A stretch of 64,000 nucleotides of DNA from Jeotgalibacillus sp. S-D1. GTDB taxonomy: Bacteria; Bacillota; Bacilli; Bacillales; Jeotgalibacillaceae. Below are positions 8,443-15,252 of this stretch, piece after piece (position 1 is the first letter of the stretch; the number at the start of each line of letters is the position of its first letter). A program made the translations under genes and the position numbers. Below the pieces are notes generated by a model that saw only the letters and a list, made by a program, of their open reading frames with translations, was not told the origin of the DNA and did not search any database. The stretch spans positions 248,001 to 312,000 of the forward strand of contig NZ_SMZR01000003.1 of the NCBI RefSeq assembly GCF_004358665.1. Direction: 5' to 3'.

Positions 8443-8934
8443 ATGATCAATTTTGGCTTTTTTCAGGGAACCGTTACCATGATCAGTGACTTTATTATCA
8501 GTCAAAATGGTGAAGGAGAAGGCTGCTATACGCTGCTCACAGTAGAGGATGGAACTGGCGGGACAGTAAATGCCGTGATATCCCCCGCTACGTACTTTGT
8601 GGATCAGGCGATGGTTTCAGTTGGTGATAGGATTACCGGCTACTATGATCAAAATGCGCCTGTACCATTAATTTACCCGCCCCAATACCGTGCACTGATT
8701 ATCGTAAAAGAACAGCCTTATCAGAATGTAAAAGTGGACTTCTTTAATGCTCAATTAGAAAGCAGCGATAACCGCTTAAAAGTAAACCTGTCGCCCTACA
8801 CTCAAATACGGCTCACAAATGGCCAGGCATTCACCAAATATCCAGGAAACCGTAATCTCATTGTGGTGTATGGCGCATCAACAAAGAGCATTCCCGCCCA
8901 GACGGTGCCTTACCGGATCATTGTCTGGTGCTGA
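8443..8934 (+). CDS. Uncharacterised protein, paralogue of the gene at 10449-10925
   Basis: A 163-residue soluble protein without signal peptide or membrane helix. It is rich in beta-type segments (YFVDQAMVSVGDRITGYYD) and ends in PYRIIVWC. It aligns along its whole length with the protein beyond the symporter gene; both share SPxTYFVD, SVGDxxTGYYD, PYQNVKVD and SIPAQ. An AATGAGGAGATAAAC site precedes ATG. The family is unknown to me; an OB-like beta barrel is a guess from the strand pattern. Confidence 0.8.
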   Translation: MINFGFFQGTVTMISDFIISQNGEGEGCYTLLTVEDGTGGTVNAVISPATYFVDQAMVSVGDRITGYYDQNAPVPLIYPPQYRALIIVKEQPYQNVKVDFFNAQLESSDNRLKVNLSPYTQIRLTNGQAFTKYPGNRNLIVVYGASTKSIPAQTVPYRIIVWC

Positions 8935-8940
8935 CAAGAC

Positions 8941-8988
8941 AAAAGGAGAAATACGTGGTCTAAACCAGCGTATCCCTCCTTTTCTTTT
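8941..8988. terminator. Bidirectional terminator between convergent genes
   Basis: AAAAGGAG..ATACG pairs with CGTAT..CTCCTTTT, with TCTTTT beyond it on the plus strand and TTTTGTC on the minus strand. It separates the convergent unknown gene and symporter gene. Confidence 0.8.
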
Positions 8989-9027
8989 ACTTGCGATATG
9001 AATTCTTTTTCGTACTTTACAGACCAT

Positions 9028-10263
9028 CTATACTGAAGGTACACTCTCTTCTTTATCCCGCTCCGTCTTATCAATAATCGCAGTACCAACAAGGTCTCCT
9101 GTCACATTCAATGCGGTTGCACCCATGCCGACCAATGCATCGATGGCTGTTAAAAGAGCCACCGCTTCCATTGGCAGACCAAGCTGAGCAAATACCGTTG
9201 CAATCATCACAAGTCCGGCACCCGGTACACCCGCTGTCCCAATGGAGGCAAGCGTTCCGACCAGAACCACTGTCAGCATTTCAGCAATCGTCAATGGCTG
9301 GCCAATCACATTCGCTGCAAACACGGCAGAAACAGCAATCCGAATCGCTGCCCCGTCCATATTAATCGTCGATCCAAGCGGCAGACTGAAGCCGTACAGA
9401 CTTTTTGAGACTCCCAGATTCTTTGCAGCATTAAGTGTCAGCGGGAGTGTCCCTGAACTGCTTTGAGTAACAAAGGCCGTAATCATTGGCGTGCGGGCCT
9501 GGGCAAAAAATTTCTTTGGACTGATTTTAAAAGCCAGCATGATCAAAACATATAATGCAATCTGCACCGCAATCCCCACATACAGCACAAGCACAACACT
9601 TCCAAGCGACAGCAGGGTCTCCATCCCCTGGCTTCCGACTGTATTAGCCACGATCGCAAAGATTCCGACCGGCAAATATTGAAGTATTGCTTTCATAATA
9701 ACAAGCGTTGCTTCACTCATGCCGCTGATCACTTTGTATAAAAGCTCCCCCGTCTCATGAAATTCTTCAGTTGAACGAAGGTAAGAAATCGCAATGCCAA
9801 AAACAAGAGCAGTAAAAATGATGCCAAGTAAATTAAATTCAGAAAAAGCCGTAACAATATTATCAGGAACAATGCTTAATAAAACACTCACCACTCCGGG
9901 GTTTTCGGGCGCATCAAAGGTTTCTTCTGTATTCAACGACATGCCCGTTCCCGGATCAAAAATGGACGCAACGAATATACCGACAGTAATCGCAATCGCC
10001 GAGGTCGCAATATAATAAATAAACGTCTTGCCGCCCATTCTTCCTAGCTGGCTCAGCTTCGTCTGATTCACCCCGGCCATCAGCGTAAATAAAATCAGCG
10101 GCAGAATAAGAAATGTAAGAAGATTCATCAACAGATCGCCAAGCGGAGTTAAAACCGACATGTCCTCGCCGAAGATCAATCCGGCAGTGACACCCAGAAC
10201 AAGTGCAATAGTAATTTTTAAAATAAGGGATGCGCTGACATACCCTTTCCAAGCCTTCTTCAT
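9028..10263 (-). CDS. Dicarboxylate/amino acid:cation symporter (DAACS, GltP/DctA-like)
   Basis: A 411-residue membrane protein of the DAACS family, which takes up glutamate, aspartate, C4-dicarboxylates or related compounds with sodium or protons. Diagnostic motifs are TQSSSGTLPLT (first re-entrant hairpin), STINMDGAA (helix 7) and GTAGVPGAG (second hairpin). The AGGAGG site eight bases before ATG sets the start; in-frame upstream codons lack one. It is single, flanked on both sides by the paralogous unknown genes, which read in the opposite direction. The substrate cannot be read from sequence. Confidence 0.9.
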   Translation of the reverse strand: MKKAWKGYVSASLILKITIALVLGVTAGLIFGEDMSVLTPLGDLLMNLLTFLILPLILFTLMAGVNQTKLSQLGRMGGKTFIYYIATSAIAITVGIFVASIFDPGTGMSLNTEETFDAPENPGVVSVLLSIVPDNIVTAFSEFNLLGIIFTALVFGIAISYLRSTEEFHETGELLYKVISGMSEATLVIMKAILQYLPVGIFAIVANTVGSQGMETLLSLGSVVLVLYVGIAVQIALYVLIMLAFKISPKKFFAQARTPMITAFVTQSSSGTLPLTLNAAKNLGVSKSLYGFSLPLGSTINMDGAAIRIAVSAVFAANVIGQPLTIAEMLTVVLVGTLASIGTAGVPGAGLVMIATVFAQLGLPMEAVALLTAIDALVGMGATALNVTGDLVGTAIIDKTERDKEESVPSV

Positions 10264-10390
10264 AAAAATCCTCCTTGCTATCTTTTCAGCCATCAAAACA
10301 CATCTTTTTAGTCGGAATTAAATGTATATCAGTTCACGTAAAGAGTCAAAATAATTGCTTATTGACAACAGATTCTTCGAATTTCTGAGA

Positions 10391-10415
10391 TTTACGTAAA
10401 CCCTGCTGGTATGAT
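10391..10415 (+). promoter_or_regulatory. Extended -10 promoter with adjoining palindrome
   Basis: TGGTATGAT (TGnTATGAT) is an extended -10 element about 33 bases before the start codon of the second paralogue. The perfect palindrome TTTACGTAAA lies ten bases upstream of the -10, in the position of an activator or repressor site; a related CACGTAAA occurs about 60 bases further up. Function is inferred. Confidence 0.45.
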
Positions 10416-10448
10416 TGGAATACATATAAGGAAGAAAGAGGTGCAGGA

Positions 10449-10925
10449 ATGGTCCAGTTCAAATCGTTTCATGGAATTGTCACGAGCCTTGGTGATAAAG
10501 AGGGCGACACCTGCAATCAGTTTATCACTGTTGTAAACGAATCAGGTGCACAGGTTAATTTCGTTACATCCCCTTCCACTTACTTTGTCGATCACGAATT
10601 GGTCTCAGTCGGGGACAGTGTAACCGGATACTACGATGCCAGCCTGTTTGTCATCATGATTTATCCACAGCAATATGGCGCGCTTGTGATGGTCAAAAAC
10701 AGCCCCTACCAAAATGTGAAGGTAGATTATTTTGACGAGCAGCTTCTAAGCAGTGACGGACTTTTGCAATTGAACCCTTCTCCTGACACACAGATGCTTT
10801 TGCCTAACGGGCAAGTATTTACTAAAAGCCCTGTAAACCGATATCTAATCGTGCTATACAGTCGCGCTACCACCAGCATCCCCGCTCAGGCTATGCCGTA
10901 TAAAATTATTGTCTGGTGCGGGTAA
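10449..10925 (+). CDS. Uncharacterised protein, paralogue of the gene at 8443-8934
   Basis: A 158-residue soluble protein with the same blocks as its paralogue (TYFVDHELVSVGDSVTGYYD, SPYQNVKVDYF, SIPAQAMPYKIIVWC). It has no signal peptide. An AAGAAAGAGGTGCAGG site precedes ATG. The two copies sit either side of the symporter gene, so the arrangement arose by duplication or by insertion of the symporter between tandem copies. The function is unknown; it is monocistronic, with its own extended -10 promoter and terminator. Confidence 0.8.
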   Translation: MVQFKSFHGIVTSLGDKEGDTCNQFITVVNESGAQVNFVTSPSTYFVDHELVSVGDSVTGYYDASLFVIMIYPQQYGALVMVKNSPYQNVKVDYFDEQLLSSDGLLQLNPSPDTQMLLPNGQVFTKSPVNRYLIVLYSRATTSIPAQAMPYKIIVWCG

Positions 10926-10937
10926 TGGTTTCAACTG

Positions 10938-10975
10938 TAAAAGCCACTGAGCTAAATAGCAGCCAGTGGCTTTTG
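10938..10975 (+). terminator. Rho-independent terminator
   Basis: AAAAGCCACTG pairs with CAGTGGCTTTT around a 14-base loop, right after the second paralogue. Confidence 0.85.
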
Positions 10976-11108
10976 CGATAATTGTGAAGTAGCATTACAT
11001 CTTTAAATATCGGCAAATTAGAAAATTCATTCGACTAGATCAATTATAGATTAAATAAATGACACACTATTTTGTGGTTCCTTTTTTCAAACTTGGTAAA
11101 AGATTTAC

Positions 11109-11453
11109 TTAATCATTGGAGGGTCTGTTAAAAAACAGCCTTAGTACACCATAGAGAAACACGATCCACCAAATAAGGATAAATGTATAACCTAAGAATG
11201 AATATACGGACCATAATTCCCCTTGTTGTAACTGAATAATAAAAAACTCATACTCATTCAATTTGATTTCTCTATCTGAACTGGAACTTTGAATAAAACT
11301 AATTATGGGAACAGTTACTATAAATAGCATTGCTATAAATGATATTATAATCTTCTTATTCTTATAAATACTAATTACTGTAAACACAAAAGTTATTAGT
11401 AAAATTAAATAATAGAGCACCCAAAACCATTGAGGTAGAGTTTCCCAATACAT
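11109..11453 (-). CDS. Small membrane protein, unknown
   Basis: A 114-residue protein with three or four hydrophobic segments (WFWVLYYLILLITF near the start, then residues 35-55 and 85-108) and a short hydrophilic loop between the second and third. I start at the ATG seven bases after GGAGG; two earlier in-frame starts overlap or precede that site. No family recognised. It opens a run of small AT-rich genes that looks like accessory DNA. Confidence 0.6.
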   Translation of the reverse strand: MYWETLPQWFWVLYYLILLITFVFTVISIYKNKKIIISFIAMLFIVTVPIISFIQSSSSDREIKLNEYEFFIIQLQQGELWSVYSFLGYTFILIWWIVFLYGVLRLFFNRPSND

Positions 11454-11536
11454 TCGCATACCTCCAAATTTGTATACCATCTGCTATTTAAATCTACTTA
11501 TTGAAGTAAGACAAGCATTTTAAAAGAATCTAAGTG

Positions 11537-11800
11537 TTATATAATTTCTTGGTCAGATAGCCATTGTTTATATCTTACTTCTCCGTAATCAACATCAAGT
11601 TCCTGTATTTCGATTGAAAATATTTTTATACCAAACTCATTCAATTCATTTTTTTCATTTGGATTCTCCAATCCATATCGCTCGAAATCAAAAAATATGT
11701 CCCAAACTCCTTGTGATTTTCTTTTAAAAGCAATAGCCTCTAAATCATAACCATTCTCGTAATAACCTAAATGCAAATAATATCTATCGTCATATAACAT
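11537..11800 (-). CDS. Small acidic cytosolic protein, unknown
   Basis: An 87-residue soluble, acidic protein rich in aromatic residues (DDRYYLHLGYYENGYD). The ATG chosen lies about ten bases after AAAGGTGGG; an alternative TTG two codons upstream is possible. No signal peptide or membrane segment. No family recognised. It lies alone between the membrane-protein gene and the UPF0316 gene. Confidence 0.55.
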   Translation of the reverse strand: MLYDDRYYLHLGYYENGYDLEAIAFKRKSQGVWDIFFDFERYGLENPNEKNELNEFGIKIFSIEIQELDVDYGEVRYKQWLSDQEII

Positions 11801-11969
11801 GTTCAAAAAACCCACCTTTTTCAATAACTTGCTTAATGTATACGAGGCATTCTTAAAACCTCCAAATCAACATAAAAATTAGAAATAACTAGAATAGAAT
11901 GGAAATGCTTGTCGAAAGAAGGAGCATCCTGTTAAACTAGGTTGAACGTTTTAGGAAGAAGGTGAGGAA

Positions 11970-12512
11970 ATGCTTAACGCACTCATCATTTTCGTGGCCC
12001 AGTTAATATTTGTTCCTGTTTTAACACTGCGTACAATTATGATGGTCAAGGGAATGAAAGAAAAAGCCGCAGCTCTGGGAATACTGGAAGGGTTTATCTA
12101 CGTTGTCGCACTGGGAATTGTTTTTAGTGATTTGTCCAATTACCTGAATATGGTTGCCTACGCGTTAGGCTTTGGGATCGGTCTTTATTTAGGTCAGATC
12201 ATCGAACAGAAGCTTGCGATCGGGTTTGTCTCCATTGAAGTAAATATAACGAGCAAAAACGAAGAATTAATACAGAACCTTCGTAATGAAGGCTTTAGTG
12301 TCTCCACCTCCGAAGTGGAAGGCATGAACCAGGCACGCCGTTTCCGCCTTGACTGTACAGCCCGGCGTGATCGTGAACAGGAGTTCATTAAGATCGTCAG
12401 TGTCTTTGAGCCAAGTGCCTTTATCGTGTCGTATGAGCCCCGTAATTTTAAAGGCGGCTACATTACAAAAGCGATGCGGAAAAACAGAAAAAATAAAGAA
12501 GCAGCAAAATAG
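11970..12512 (+). CDS. UPF0316/DUF2179 membrane protein (YebE-like)
   Basis: A 180-residue protein. Three hydrophobic helices occupy residues 1-75 ([20 protein letters not shown] is typical of the family), followed by a cytosolic DUF2179-type domain ([20 protein letters not shown]...) that ends in a basic tail. It matches Bacillus subtilis YebE in length and layout. DUF2179 domains occur in many Firmicute membrane proteins; the molecular role is not established. A GAAGGTGAGG site precedes ATG and a terminator follows directly. Confidence 0.85.
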   Translation: MLNALIIFVAQLIFVPVLTLRTIMMVKGMKEKAAALGILEGFIYVVALGIVFSDLSNYLNMVAYALGFGIGLYLGQIIEQKLAIGFVSIEVNITSKNEELIQNLRNEGFSVSTSEVEGMNQARRFRLDCTARRDREQEFIKIVSVFEPSAFIVSYEPRNFKGGYITKAMRKNRKNKEAAK

Positions 12513-12521
12513 AGTGATGGT

Positions 12522-12569
12522 GTCTGATTCCTGTGTTTAAATTGCAGGGATCAGGCATTTTCTTTTTTC
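12522..12569 (+). terminator. Rho-independent terminator of the UPF0316 gene
   Basis: GTCTGATTCCTG pairs with CAGGGATCAGGC, followed by ATTTTCTTTTTT. The words AAAATAGAGTGA and GGATCAGGCATTTT from this region recur at 15096-15131 in a chimeric scar. Confidence 0.85.
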
Positions 12570-12599
12570 TAATGACCCGGATAATGAAATAAATAGAAA

Positions 12600-12875
12600 T
12601 TATTGATTTCTAAAATCGAATTTATCGCTTGGTACATCTAATACATGGCCGTTAATGACCTCGGTGTTATCATCTGTCCACGAGATATTTGCAGTCTCTT
12701 CCCGGTAGTTCCAATAGATATTTTTGGTTTTATTATCTTTTTCATTAAATACTAACTCACCACGAACGGCATATGAGGTTGTTACTCCCCCATTTGTGAC
12801 ATATGCTTTTAAGGTGTATTTTCCATCAGGAGAGATTTCTTCTGTAAGATATTCGACTAGAGGTAATCTGTTCAT
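12600..12875 (-). CDS. DUF5412-type protein, N-terminally truncated
   Basis: Ninety-one residues matching the extracytoplasmic part of DUF5412 proteins: SPDGKYTLKAYVTNGG, YAVRGELV, KNIYWNYRE and VINGHVLDVP occur in order. Family members normally begin with a membrane helix of about 25-30 residues before the MNRLP-like segment; here that helix is absent, the in-frame upstream codons (LLNELQFKFRGIF) are not hydrophobic enough, and no good Shine-Dalgarno sequence precedes the ATG. I read it as a gene that has lost its 5' end. Its 3' tail is duplicated near 15211-15236. Confidence 0.6.
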   Translation of the reverse strand: MNRLPLVEYLTEEISPDGKYTLKAYVTNGGVTTSYAVRGELVFNEKDNKTKNIYWNYREETANISWTDDNTEVINGHVLDVPSDKFDFRNQ

Positions 12876-12909
12876 AATAAAAATACCCCGAAATTTAAAT
12901 TGCAGTTCG

Positions 12910-13182
12910 TTAAGGAGTGTTCCAAAAGAAAGTAGTGACTATAAAAGGAATAACAATAGTAATAAATAATAAAATGCCATTACCAATTAAGCCCAGTATT
13001 CTATACATATCCTTTTTAGCGAATAAAGCCAATATAAACCCCAATGCAGATAAAATCACTCCAACTAATAGAAGATAATCATTACCGAATAAAACAATAA
13101 TATAAGAAACTAACCCCATTAAAAATAATATAGCTGAAAATATCCCTAATTTACTTTTAATAATGATCCCCCCTCCAGTCAA
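12910..13182 (-). CDS. Small three-helix membrane protein with uncertain start
   Basis: Up to 90 residues with three hydrophobic segments (FSAILFLMGLVSYIIVLF; LLVGVILSALGFILALF; ILGLIGNGILLFITIVIPFI). The only conventional start in frame is a TTG without Shine-Dalgarno sequence. A strong GGAGGGGGG lies just downstream, five to eight bases before in-frame ATC/ATT codons, which would give a protein beginning about IIKSKLG. Either an AUU start is used or the true start codon has mutated. Function unknown; adjacent to the truncated DUF5412 gene. Confidence 0.45.
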   Translation of the reverse strand: MTGGGIIIKSKLGIFSAILFLMGLVSYIIVLFGNDYLLLVGVILSALGFILALFAKKDMYRILGLIGNGILLFITIVIPFIVTTFFWNTP

Positions 13183-13224
13183 TTACTTTTCAAACATCTT
13201 TACTTCTTGGACAGTTGCACCCTG

Positions 13225-13739
13225 TCAGTTGAAGTGTTTTTCCAGAGTGCTTGTGTTACGAATAACCTTAATCTTGTCCTTATGTACAGAATAGTTGTTG
13301 AAGAAATTCACTTTCCCCACTTCTTCAAAATACCGGTTCCATTTAAACATGTTAAAAAATATTTTTACTGTCGGTTTGTAATTTGACTTCTCTAAATGAA
13401 GTTTTTGCTTTAAAAACCTTTTTATAATTCGATAGGTTCTTATGGAATAGTTTGTATCTAAAAAGATAATTAAATCCGCTTGATGAAAACTGCTGCTTAC
13501 CCAATTTTCATTGTGTATCCCTTCAATGATCCAGCTTTCAGATTGGATGATACTAGTCAAATACTCTTCTCTTTCCTCTTCAGTTCTTCTGATATCCCCT
13601 GTCTTCTTCCTTATCCAAACTACATTGTCTAATTCATAATATGGGATAGACAGCTGTGCAGAAAGGTCTCTGGCTAAAGTCGTTTTACCGCTTCCAACAG
13701 AGCCAATAATATGTATCTTTTTGGGATTGTCTTTTTCAA
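13225..13739 (-). pseudogene. P-loop ATPase/kinase-like protein (FlaR/topology-modulation type), frameshifted at codon 3
   Basis: About 170 residues of a small P-loop protein. Read from codon 3, the frame gives IHIIGSVGSGKTTLARDLS (Walker A), ELDNVVW, GDIRRTEEER, SWIIEGIHNENW and DLIIFLDTNYSIRTYRIIKRF, the order seen in proteins annotated as DNA topology modulation FlaR-related or AAA ATPases. That frame has no usable start: a TGA precedes it. A TTG start with TTGAAAAAGAC is one base short; a six-A tract would restore MKKDNPKKIHIIG. So it is probably inactive unless slippage on the A tract rescues it. The same five-A word occurs in the remnant near 25.2 kb. Confidence 0.6.
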
Positions 13740-13858
13740 GTGATCACCATCCATGCTAAGCAGATAAGTAAATTCATCTAATCATTTACAGCCTGGGTGA
13801 GTCCTGGTTCTTACCATTTTGGTCATATATGTTTCGATTCTTCCTTCCTTTTACAGCT

Positions 13859-14053
13859 TTAATGTTTAAAATGAAAGACCAGGCGAATGCAGATAACAAC
13901 CCAGTCCAGAAGATACCACAAGTAACTAGTAAAAATATAGTAATATGTTTGGTTTACAAACAACGTTATTAAAAAGACGTAAAAGCCAAAATAACACCCT
14001 TTTTTCCAATTTTCAGTTTCATTTTGAGACATGTCTTTAAAAAATATCCCCAT
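13859..14053 (-). CDS. Small hydrophobic protein, unknown
   Basis: A 64-residue protein with two hydrophobic stretches (YFGFYVFLITLFV and YLWYLLDWVVICIRLVF) after a polar N-terminus containing MSQNETENWKKG. GAGG lies seven bases before the ATG. It resembles a short two-helix membrane protein. No family recognised; it may be the leftover of a longer gene since it lies among broken genes. Confidence 0.4.
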   Translation of the reverse strand: MGIFFKDMSQNETENWKKGCYFGFYVFLITLFVNQTYYYIFTSYLWYLLDWVVICIRLVFHFKH

Positions 14054-14153
14054 TCAATATCCTCATTTCTGCGAGTACCCCTGCTAATCTCTACTGCTAG
14101 GTTAACTAGAACCCGGGAAGCGTTTATTGAATAATCGCTCACCGTGGTCAAAA

Positions 14154-14741
14154 TTATTTCTTTGCCCATAAATTTAAATATAAGTTTGTAACTGCTACAA
14201 CAACCATTCCTTCATCATCAAGAACTATATCGTTTGGTAAATCCAAATAGAATCCAAACTCATCAGCATTATTGTAGTTTATGCCTGAGTATTCAGAAGG
14301 ACTTAATTTAAACGTATCATCTCTATATGTCGCTTCTGCTTTCGCCTTAAACTCACTTGTTAAACCATCAATATTATGTATATATTCTACGCCCGATACG
14401 ATTGACGCACCACCTAAACTGGCGTTTCCATTTGACCTGAAGAAAAGTTCGAATTCCTTTGGATGATGAGCGATTACTTTCGAGACATATATTTGGTTTT
14501 CTCCATCATCAAAAAGCACTTTCCCCTCGTTATTCTCCAAATGATTCAAATCAATCTCGATTGTATATTCTCCATCAAGGGGGTGTGCAATATTGTGATA
14601 ACTTTCAATGTCGTTCGTAAAAGAATGTATTCCCAGGGTCTGAAATTTGTATAGTGTCACTGCCCAGGGAATGAAGAATGCACCAAGTGCAATTATGAAT
14701 GCCACAATATATAAGGTATTTAGATTTAAGAACTTTTTCAC
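14154..14741 (-). CDS. Membrane-anchored extracytoplasmic protein, unknown
   Basis: A 195-residue protein. A basic start followed by a single hydrophobic helix (LYIVAFIIALGAFFIPWAVTLY) suggests an N-terminal anchor or uncleaved signal with the rest outside. The remainder is a beta-rich polar domain (GEYTIEIDLNHLENNEGKVLF...). The start is GTG because GGGGAGGAG lies four bases upstream; the ATG 15 bases earlier overlaps that Shine-Dalgarno sequence. No family recognised. Confidence 0.6.
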   Translation of the reverse strand: MKKFLNLNTLYIVAFIIALGAFFIPWAVTLYKFQTLGIHSFTNDIESYHNIAHPLDGEYTIEIDLNHLENNEGKVLFDDGENQIYVSKVIAHHPKEFELFFRSNGNASLGGASIVSGVEYIHNIDGLTSEFKAKAEATYRDDTFKLSPSEYSGINYNNADEFGFYLDLPNDIVLDDEGMVVVAVTNLYLNLWAKK

Positions 14742-14920
14742 TAAACTCCTCCCCATACAAATTATTTAGCCTTAAGACAGATTTCTGCTTTTACTAAACT
14801 CGCTCCGTTCGTAGAATAAATATTTCTACTGTAAATATATCATATGTTTCCTCATATGGTATTTAATACCCTATTTATCAAACCATTATCATAAGGTAGT
14901 TTTTCTAGTGTTTTATTTAA

Positions 14921-15103
14921 TTGTTCATTCTGATTGCCTTTTTAGCCGGAGGGATCGTGCTGAATGTATTGAAGGAGGAATTGCAGGAGGAATTGCAGGA
15001 GGAATTGCAGGAGGAAAAAGAGAGCAGTTTTGCCGCTTTCAGCTGGGGAGAATTCGATTGCCTACCGCGAAAAGCACAAGCAAAGCTGGCATTCGAAAAA
15101 TAG
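14921..15103 (+). pseudogene. Duplicated 3' fragment of the ZIP-like gene, with expanded 12-bp repeat
   Basis: From about 14931 to 15044 the sequence copies 25969-26058, the end of the ZIP-like gene downstream (IAFLAGGIVLNVLKEEL...EEKESSFAAFS). It has no 5' part of that gene. The 12-bp unit GAGGAATTGCAG is present three times here against one related unit in the parent, so the frame encodes repeated EELQ. After the copied part the frame continues into unrelated sequence and stops. It is a recombination product, not a working gene. Confidence 0.75.
14975..15022 (+). repeat. Tandem 12-bp repeat (three exact units plus a degenerate fourth)
   Basis: Three exact copies of GAGGAATTGCAG followed by GAGGAAAAAGAG. 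The parent gene at 25.98-26.04 kb has one such unit (GAGGAATTGCCG) before GAGGAAAAAGAG, so two units were gained in this copy. The period of four codons keeps the reading frame. Confidence 0.9.
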
Positions 15104-15240
15104 AGTGAGATCCCTTCGGATCAGGCATTTTTTAAACCAGAAAAAATAAAACTTCCTACTATTGCGGAAGTTTTATTTGTTGATGTTGGCTTTATTCAAA
15201 AGTTTTATTTATTTCTAAAATCGAGTTTATCTCTTGGGGG
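15096..15240. other. Chimeric scar carrying pieces of the 12.5-12.63 kb region
   Basis: AAAATAGAGTGA and GGATCAGGCATTTT repeat the end and terminator of the UPF0316 gene. Then TTTCTAAAATCGA(G)TTTATC(T)CTTGG repeats the 3' end of the DUF5412 gene, reading PRDKLDFRNK on the minus strand. The order matches the donor region but the DNA between is different. Together with the preceding ZIP-like fragment this marks a patchwork junction. Confidence 0.65.
15145..15177. terminator. Terminator downstream of the sucrose operon
   Basis: AATAAAACTTCC pairs with GGAAGTTTTATT around a nine-base loop, with T-rich flanks on both strands (TTTATTTGTTG on plus, TTTATTTTTT on minus). It would end leftward transcription from the sucrose genes, about 75 bases after the hydrolase stop. 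Confidence 0.75.
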
Positions 15241-15252
15241 TATATTTATATT

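Noticed and set aside
13969-14169. A 66-codon frame overlapping two small genes on the minus strand
   Set aside because: It has no ribosome binding site and overlaps in a different frame with the better-supported gene at 13859-14053.
14975-15022. CRISPR or similar array
   Set aside because: The units are contiguous 12-mers without spacers and derive from coding sequence; it is a tandem expansion.
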